A stretch of 64,000 nucleotides of DNA from JACVRW01 sp963821275. GTDB taxonomy: Bacteria > Actinomycetota > Thermoleophilia > Solirubrobacterales > Thermoleophilaceae. The number at the start of each line of letters is the position of its first letter. The stretch's first letter is position 1. Of this stretch, positions 59,057 through 64,000 are shown in pieces. Made by a program: the position numbers and the translations under genes. The notes under the pieces are model-generated. The model made no database searches. It was not told the origin of the DNA and saw only the letters and a list, made by a program, of their open reading frames with translations. The stretch is from the NCBI GenBank assembly GCA_963821275.1, contig CAWGDF010000011.1, positions 558,001 through 622,000 of the forward strand, written 5' to 3'.

Positions 59057-60463
59057 CTAGCCGTCTCGTGAGCTGCTTGCGAGCGTGTCGAGCTCGGCGC
59101 GCTCGAGCCGCCCGTCGGGGAAGCGCAGGTGCGCCTCGTCACCCAGGCACACGACGCTCTGGGCCTCGCCGCCGAGGGCCATCCGGGCGAGCAGCGCAGC
59201 AGCGATCCGGTGAACGTCGCGCACCAGCCCAAGGGTGAGCAGCGAGCGCGTCTCGTTGGCCACGTGACCGTCGCCCACCCGCAACACCACGCGGACGTCG
59301 TCGCTGATGCCCCGAGCCGTCATCGCAGCGGAGATGTTCTCGAGGTCGTCGGAGGTCACGAGCGCCACGGCCCGGGCGCGCGGGATGGAGAGCCGCCGCA
59401 TCAGCGAGGGGTCCGCGCCCCGGCCGGTCACGACCGGCAGGCCGGCCTCCCGGGCGACGCCCACGTTCTCGGCGTCCTCCTCGCGCTCGACCGCCACCAC
59501 CGGCACGTCGCAGGCGCGCAGGGTCGTGCACAGCCTCACGCCGACCTGGCCCAGCCCCACCACCACGACGTGGTCCCGCCGCGGGACCATGCGCTTCCCC
59601 AGCAGGCCGGTCAGGCGCCGGTCGGTCACCCGGTCGACCAGCCCGGCGGTGAAGGCCGCGGCGAACACGAGCGCGATGAGCATCGTGGCCGAGGTGAAGA
59701 CCTTGTACCAGCCGGGGCCGTCCGAGACCTTGAGGTTCGGGTCGACGGTCACGAGCGTCTTGGCCGAGCCGTAGACGGCGTCCACGACCGAGTCGTCGAG
59801 CACGAAGACGGCGGTGACCGTCTCCAGCAGGAAGACCGTGACCAGCCCGATGGCGCCGAACAGCAGCAGCCCCGCGCTCTTGTCGTAGGGAGTGAAGATC
59901 GCCCGCGCCAGCGCCTCGGGCCGGCGCGGCTTGTGCTGCGGGATGGGCTCTTCGCGTACGTCGTCGTCCTGCTCGACCAGGCCCACGATCCGGCCGTCCT
60001 TGCTGCTCACCGCGGTGAAGCGCTCGTCGATGCACGGGCCCGCGAGCGATGGGGCCACGACGTCCGCCATCGAGGTGACCCGAGTGTTGGGCAGCTCGCG
60101 CTCCATGTGCTCGGCCATCCTCTCGTCGAAGATGGTGAGGAGCAGCGGCACCTCCTCGTCCACGCTCCGGACCATCAGCGCCATGCGCAGCACGATGGCG
60201 TCCGAGCGCGCGACGACGGCGACGGAATCGATCCCGCCGCCCTCGAGCGCCTCGCTCATGTCGCTCTCGTCGGGCTCCCGGAGCCAGGTGACGCGCGCAC
60301 CCAACCCCTCGAGCGCCCGCGCGGTCTCCGCGCTCAGGTCGCCGTCGCCGACGACGATCACATGGCGCCCGTCTCCGTCGCGGCCTCCGTCGGCTCCCTC
60401 CCCCACCGCGGCGCAGGGTACAGCGCCGCCCGCCGGCCGTGTGCGCGACGTCACAGAAAGCAT
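59057..60463 (-). CDS. Membrane protein with two TrkA-N (RCK-type) domains
   Basis: A protein of about 468 residues. A first NAD-binding domain HVIVVGDGDLSAETARALEG lies near the N-terminus. Then come two transmembrane segments (LLFGAIGLVTVFLLETVTAV and ATMLIALVFAAAFTAGLV) and a second NAD-binding domain HVVVVGLGQVGVRLCTTLRA. The segment between the helices lacks a TVGYG-type potassium filter. This order (RCK, two helices, RCK) resembles CASTOR/POLLUX-like channels rather than KtrA/TrkA. I prefer ATG 60463 because the in-frame ATG 60499 overlaps the divergent hypX start. Confidence 0.85.
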   Translation of the reverse strand: MLSVTSRTRPAGGAVPCAAVGEGADGGRDGDGRHVIVVGDGDLSAETARALEGLGARVTWLREPDESDMSEALEGGGIDSVAVVARSDAIVLRMALMVRSVDEEVPLLLTIFDERMAEHMERELPNTRVTSMADVVAPSLAGPCIDERFTAVSSKDGRIVGLVEQDDDVREEPIPQHKPRRPEALARAIFTPYDKSAGLLLFGAIGLVTVFLLETVTAVFVLDDSVVDAVYGSAKTLVTVDPNLKVSDGPGWYKVFTSATMLIALVFAAAFTAGLVDRVTDRRLTGLLGKRMVPRRDHVVVVGLGQVGVRLCTTLRACDVPVVAVEREEDAENVGVAREAGLPVVTGRGADPSLMRRLSIPRARAVALVTSDDLENISAAMTARGISDDVRVVLRVGDGHVANETRSLLTLGLVRDVHRIAAALLARMALGGEAQSVVCLGDEAHLRFPDGRLERAELDTLASSSRDG

Positions 60464-60491
60464 TTCGGCGCGCCGCGCATCCTCAGAGTGG

Positions 60492-62240
60492 ATGACCACT
60501 CACGCCGGCCTCGCACGCAGCGCCTCTTCCCAGCCCGACCGCTTCCGGACGCTGAGACCCGCGCGTCGCTCGCTGGACGTGCTCTTTCTCGTTTCCGCCC
60601 ACAACAGCCTGAGCCAGAGGGCGTACATCGAGCTCAGCGCCCTCGGCCATGACGTGAGCGTGGCGGTGGTCGGCTCGGCCGCCGACATGGAGGCCGCCGT
60701 GGCCAAGCACCAGCCGGAGCTGATCGTCGGCCCGATGCTCAAGAAGCGCATCCCCGAGTCGATCTGGTCCGCCACCCGCTGCCTGATCGTGCATCCGGGC
60801 CCCATGGGCGACCGCGGACCGTCGTCGCTCGACTGGGCCATCGAGACGGGCGCCTCCGACTGGGGCGTGATCGTGCTCGAGGCCAACGACGACTTCGACG
60901 CCGGCGACGTCTGGGCCACGCGCACGTTCGCCATGCGACCGGCGGGTAAGAGCAGCGTCTACCGCCACGAGGTGCGCCGCGCGGCGGTCGAGGCGCTCAG
61001 CGAGGCGGTCGAGAAGGTCGCGGCAGGCGCCTCGGCTCCGCCGGCAGTCACCTCCACGGTGAGCGGGCAGGAGCGTCCGCTCATGAAGCAGGAGGTGCGG
61101 GCGATCGACTGGAGCTCCGACCCCACCGACACCGTGGTGCGGAAGATCCGCGCCGCCGAGGGCCACCCCGGCGTCCTGGACACCCTGGAGGGCCTGGAGT
61201 TCCACCTCTTCGGCGTGCACCCCGAACGCGGGCTGCGCGGCCCCGCGGGCGAGATAATCGCCCAGCGCGACGGCGCCATCTGCCGGGCCACGGTCGACGG
61301 CGCGGTCTGGATCACCCACCTCAAGCGGCGTGCCGAGGTCGAGCTTCCCACGCTCAAGCTGCCCGCCATCCGCGCCCTCTCCTTGGCCGGCCGGCGCCCG
61401 GACGTCCCCGAGGTGCCGGCGCCCCTGCACGCGCCGTTGCCCGCCGACCACACCCACCGCGAGCTGACCTACGAGGAGCACGGAGGCGTGGGCTACCTGC
61501 GCTTCGACTTCTACAACGGCGCGATGAGCACCGAGCAGTGCGGAAGGCTGCTGGAGGCCTATCAGTACGCGCGCTCAAGGACGCAGACGAAGGTCATCGC
61601 GCTCATGGGCGGAGGCGACTACTTCTCGAACGGCATCCATCTCAACGTGATCGAGGCCGCCGACAACCCGGCGCTCGAGTCATGGTCGAACCTCAACGCG
61701 ATGAACGACCTAGTGCGCGAGATCGTGGTCACGGACTCGCATCTCGTGCTGTCCGCGCTCAGGGGCGACACCGCTGCCGGCGGTGTGCCGCTCGCGCTTG
61801 CGGCCGACCACGTGGTGGCGCGCGAGGACGTGGTGCTGAACCCCTACTACGGCCACATGGGCGGCCTGTACGGGTCCGAGTACTGGACCTATCTGCTGCC
61901 CCGCCGCGTGGGCCAGCGCGCCACCGCCCGGCTAACGAGCAGCCCCTTCACCCCGATCGGGACTCAGGAGGCGGTCAGCATCGGCCTGCTCGACGCCGCC
62001 TTCGGCGCCACCGCAGCCGGCTTCGAGGACGAAGTCCGGCGGCTGGCCGGCTGGCTGGCCAGCCCGGCCGGCTTCAGCCGGCGGCTCGAGGAGAAGCGGC
62101 GCCGGCGGGCCCGTGACGAGCAGCGCCGGCCCCTCGAGGCCTACCGCGCGGACGAGATGGCTCGCTCGCACGAGTGCTTCTTCGGGGCCGACCGCAGCTA
62201 CCACGAGGCCCGCCGGCGGTTCGCCTACAAGCTGGGCTGA
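60492..62240 (+). CDS. hypX: HypX/HoxX-like protein (formyltransferase-like plus enoyl-CoA hydratase-like)
   Basis: A 582-residue two-domain protein. Residues about 27-290 are like methionyl-tRNA formyltransferase, with LIVHPGPMGDRGPSSLDWAI, where the formyl-site His is seen, and a C-terminal subdomain. Residues about 320-575 are like enoyl-CoA hydratase/isomerase, with LMGGGDYFSNGIHLNVIEAA and ALRGDTAAGGVPLALAADHV. In aerobic hydrogen oxidisers HypX makes CO for the NiFe hydrogenase site from a formyl group. No hydrogenase or other hyp gene is in the window. ATG 60492 lacks a clear ribosome site. Confidence 0.9.
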   Translation: MTTHAGLARSASSQPDRFRTLRPARRSLDVLFLVSAHNSLSQRAYIELSALGHDVSVAVVGSAADMEAAVAKHQPELIVGPMLKKRIPESIWSATRCLIVHPGPMGDRGPSSLDWAIETGASDWGVIVLEANDDFDAGDVWATRTFAMRPAGKSSVYRHEVRRAAVEALSEAVEKVAAGASAPPAVTSTVSGQERPLMKQEVRAIDWSSDPTDTVVRKIRAAEGHPGVLDTLEGLEFHLFGVHPERGLRGPAGEIIAQRDGAICRATVDGAVWITHLKRRAEVELPTLKLPAIRALSLAGRRPDVPEVPAPLHAPLPADHTHRELTYEEHGGVGYLRFDFYNGAMSTEQCGRLLEAYQYARSRTQTKVIALMGGGDYFSNGIHLNVIEAADNPALESWSNLNAMNDLVREIVVTDSHLVLSALRGDTAAGGVPLALAADHVVAREDVVLNPYYGHMGGLYGSEYWTYLLPRRVGQRATARLTSSPFTPIGTQEAVSIGLLDAAFGATAAGFEDEVRRLAGWLASPAGFSRRLEEKRRRRARDEQRRPLEAYRADEMARSHECFFGADRSYHEARRRFAYKLG

Positions 62241-62243
62241 GAC

Positions 62244-62576
62244 TCAGCGCTCGTCCGCGTCGTCCTTGCCCTCGTCGTCGGCCGCCTGGCTCACCACGTT
62301 GAAGTCGCGGTCGAGCTGCACGTCCACCTGGCTGCCGTCGCCCTTGGTGACCTCGACCTCGTAGTAGCTCTCCTCGTCGCCGACCTCGGTCTCGGTGACC
62401 TCGCCGCCGCCGGTGTGGTTGAGCGCCGCGGCGCTCGCGCGGTCGAGAGCGCCGCCGCTGATGGCCTGCTCGCTGTCGTCGCCGCCGCCGGCCGCTCCGG
62501 CGATGGCCGCCCCGCCCACGGCAAGGGCCGCGATGGCGGCAACGGCGATGATGATGCCCTTCAACTTGTCGGTCAT
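62244..62576 (-). CDS. PepSY-domain exported protein
   Basis: A 110-residue protein. A signal peptide or anchor (about 1-28; KGIIIAVAAIAALAVGGAAI) is followed by a short linker and a PepSY-like domain. In it ASAAALNHTGGGEVTETEVG leads into YYEVEVTKGDGSQVDVQLDR, then an acidic tail. PepSY domains often inhibit proteases or sense ligands outside the membrane. The ATG at 62576 is set by AAGGAGA; the frame is open further upstream but lacks support. It converges on hypX with a 3-nt gap. Confidence 0.87.
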   Translation of the reverse strand: MTDKLKGIIIAVAAIAALAVGGAAIAGAAGGGDDSEQAISGGALDRASAAALNHTGGGEVTETEVGDEESYYEVEVTKGDGSQVDVQLDRDFNVVSQAADDEGKDDADER

Positions 62577-62648
62577 GGGTTCGTCTCCTTGGTAGTTTCG
62601 CTGACCGTCGAGCGCCACCGTAGGCGGGGCCGCTGAGACGTCCCTGAG

Positions 62649-62654
62649 TAGCAT
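62649..62654 (+). promoter_or_regulatory. Candidate -10 box of the ureohydrolase gene
   Basis: TAGCAT lies 8 nt before ATG 62663 with no ribosome site. Confidence 0.4.
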
Positions 62655-62662
62655 CGCCGGCC

Positions 62663-63529
62663 ATGCCCGGCCTGGCCGCCTTCGACGCTCCGCTCGACTC
62701 CGCCGGCGCCGAGGGCGCCGAGGCGGAGGCGCCCGCCGCGCTGCGAGCAGCCGGCGCCCTCGAGCGCTGGCGCGCCGCGGACGAGGGAGCAATCGACGTC
62801 CGCATCACCGATGCCCGGCGGGATCCCGAGAGCGGCGTGGTCGGTGCAGGCGACGTCCGCCAGGCCACCGAGGCCATCGCCACGCGCGTGCGCGACCTGC
62901 TGGCGCAGAGCCGGCGACCGCTCGTCCTGGGGGGCGACTGCACGCTGCTGCTCGGGGTGGCGGGCGGGCTTCCGGAGGCCTGTGGCCTCTGGTTCGTCGA
63001 CGGCCACGCCGACTTCTACGACGGCGGGAGCTCGCCGACCGGCGAGGCCGCCGACATGGAGCTGGCGATCCTCACCGGGCGCGGCGGCTCGGAGCTGCTC
63101 GGTCCCGACGGGCCGCGGCTGGACCCGGCCGCCGTGGTGCTGATGGGCCACCGGCCCGACTCACTCGGCGAGGACACGGCCTTCGAGAACGCCCGTATCG
63201 ATCCGGCGATCGAGGCGGTCACGGCGCCCGAGGTTCGCGAGCGCGGACCCGCGCGCGTGGCCGAGCGGGCGTTCGCCCGCCTGCGCGGCCGGCCGGCCTG
63301 GCTCCACCTCGACCTCGACGTGCTCGACTCGGAGGTCCTGCCAGCGGTGAGCTACCCGCAGCCGCTCGGGCTGAGCTGGGCCGAGCTCGGAGAGCTGCTC
63401 CGACCGCTCATCGCTGCGCCGGGGCTCGTCGGGATCTCGGTGGCGGACTTCAACCCTGAATTCGACCCGGATGGTGTTCACGCCCGCCGGGTGGTCGACG
63501 AGCTGGCGGGATCGTTCGAGGCGCTCTGA
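62663..63529 (+). CDS. Arginase/agmatinase/formiminoglutamase-family ureohydrolase
   Basis: A 288-residue binuclear manganese hydrolase. Metal motifs: GGDCTLL in place of the usual GGDHS (so the first His ligand is replaced by Cys), FVDGHADFYDG with Asp, His and Asp, and HLDLDVLDSEVLP. The late Glu is in DFNPEFDPDG. Family members hydrolyse guanidino groups to urea or formamide. The Cys at the first metal site is unusual for true arginases but occurs in some uncharacterised members, so the substrate is open. It converges on the GNAT gene with no gap. Confidence 0.88.
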   Translation: MPGLAAFDAPLDSAGAEGAEAEAPAALRAAGALERWRAADEGAIDVRITDARRDPESGVVGAGDVRQATEAIATRVRDLLAQSRRPLVLGGDCTLLLGVAGGLPEACGLWFVDGHADFYDGGSSPTGEAADMELAILTGRGGSELLGPDGPRLDPAAVVLMGHRPDSLGEDTAFENARIDPAIEAVTAPEVRERGPARVAERAFARLRGRPAWLHLDLDVLDSEVLPAVSYPQPLGLSWAELGELLRPLIAAPGLVGISVADFNPEFDPDGVHARRVVDELAGSFEAL

Positions 63530-63838
63530 TCAGAGCCCGAAGCGCTCCCGGTGCTCGGCCGGCACCAAGTCGACGTACTCGGAATGGCGCCGCAGGTAGC
63601 CGTTCACGAACGGGCAGAAGGGCAGCACGGCGAGGTCCTGGGCGCGCGCCGCCTCGAGGGCGTCGTGCACGAGCCGCGAGCCGAGCCCCTGGCCCTCGAA
63701 GCGCTTGTCGACCTCGGTGTGCATGAACGCGATCAGGCCGGGGCGCCGGCGGTAGACGGCCTCGCCGCCGAGCTCGCCGTCGGTCGTGATCTCGAAGCGT
63801 TCCTCGTCCGGGTTGTCCCTGACCGTCACGGTCGCCAT
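63530..63838 (-). CDS. Small GNAT-like N-acetyltransferase (YjdJ type)
   Basis: A 102-residue protein of the compact GNAT family. It has RRPGLIAFMHTEVDKRFEGQ and GLGSRLVHDALEAAR, which hold the acetyl-CoA phosphate loop (GQGLGS), then LAVLPFCPFVNGYLRRHSEY, a segment typical of this group. The acceptor is unknown. TACGAT lies 8 nt before ATG 63838 and overlaps the divergent promoter of the last gene. The frame extends further upstream but that region would overlap the divergent gene. Confidence 0.88.
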   Translation of the reverse strand: MATVTVRDNPDEERFEITTDGELGGEAVYRRRPGLIAFMHTEVDKRFEGQGLGSRLVHDALEAARAQDLAVLPFCPFVNGYLRRHSEYVDLVPAEHRERFGL

Positions 63839-63846
63839 CGGGGCCG

Positions 63847-63856
63847 ATCGTACACT
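63847..63856. promoter_or_regulatory. Overlapping divergent -10 hexamers (GNAT / last gene)
   Basis: Minus-strand TACGAT (63852-63847) lies 8 nt before the GNAT ATG. Plus-strand TACACT (63851-63856) lies 6 nt before GTG 63863. They share the TA at 63851-63852. Confidence 0.5.
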
Positions 63857-63862
63857 CGCTCT

Positions 63863-64000
63863 GTGGCCGCCGACCGTCCACCCGCCGCCTACCGGCGAGC
63901 GGGCGCCGACCTGCCCTTCGGCGACCCCGGCCGTGACCACGGCGCACCCTTCGAGGGCTACTACTGGCGGCTGGTGCACCCGGACGACGGCTGGGTGATC
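63863..64000 (+). CDS. N-terminal fragment of an unrecognised protein (3' end outside window)
   Basis: Only 46 codons are visible from GTG 63863. The segment PFEGYYWRLVHPDDGWVI resembles the opening beta strands of tocopherol-cyclase-like/lipocalin-type proteins (FEGYYxR), and is preceded by AYRRAGADLPFGDPGRDHGA. The similarity is weak and the call is tentative. A TACACT hexamer 6 nt upstream supports the start. Confidence 0.5.
   Translation, partial: MAADRPPAAYRRAGADLPFGDPGRDHGAPFEGYYWRLVHPDDGWVI

Overview
The window is GC-rich (about 70%) DNA from an actinobacterium. Its gene repertoire points to Actinomycetota, probably class Thermoleophilia (Solirubrobacterales-like): an F420-type luciferase-like oxidoreductase, tandem Ku genes, a one-polypeptide RsbU/RsbW-type sensor, a BTAD-STAND-WD40 regulator, and many starts that look leaderless. 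This placement is an inference from gene content; there is no rRNA gene here. I see no tRNA, CRISPR array, prophage, transposase or replication origin.

Layout. 0-12.8 kb is mixed housekeeping and signalling: aldehyde dehydrogenase (cut by the window edge) with a flavin monooxygenase, a hydrolase, a SpoIIE phosphatase/HATPase sensor with a STAS partner, an M23 peptidase, PhzF-like and P1-peptidase genes, a GHMP kinase, two Ku genes and a PEP-mutase-like gene. 12.8-21.3 kb holds a liv-type ABC transporter operon followed by a split homologue of the plant Tm-1 protein and a cupin. It is bracketed by relics of the same gene families on the opposite strand. 21.3-31.7 kb is a sugar or sugar-acid catabolic cluster: FAD oxidase, two TIM-barrel isomerases, a second Tm-1-like protein, a creatininase-family amidohydrolase, a DeoR repressor, a Gfo/Idh/MocA dehydrogenase and divergent xylA/xylB. 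31.7-42 kb has an MFS exporter divergent from a roughly 1,630-codon BTAD-STAND-WD40 regulator (frameshifted), a frameshifted GH1 glycosidase, a 22-residue membrane peptide and a P450. 42-52.5 kb carries small regulators, two paralogous repeat-bearing membrane-anchored proteins, a PAS/metallo-beta-lactamase pair, azlCD, and an ArsR-SRPBCC fusion with a clear operator. 52.5-56.6 kb is a tight four-gene operon (Fe-S protein, FAD dehydrogenase, an unknown 85-residue protein, an F420-type enzyme). 56.6-64 kb has an SNF2 helicase, a TrkA-domain membrane protein, an orphan HypX, a PepSY protein, a ureohydrolase, a GNAT enzyme and a partial gene.

Three patterns run through the window. First, many genes have a TANNNT hexamer 6-10 nt before the start codon and no Shine-Dalgarno sequence, the signature of leaderless transcription. 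In several divergent pairs the two hexamers overlap. Second, single-base indels are concentrated in a few genes (livG, livF, the first Tm-1-like gene, the BTAD regulator, GH1, azlD). Most are +1, so base-calling or assembly error must be excluded before calling them pseudogenes. Third, two copies of a near-palindromic 55-bp element lie in the two convergent intergenic gaps of the transporter and sugar region.
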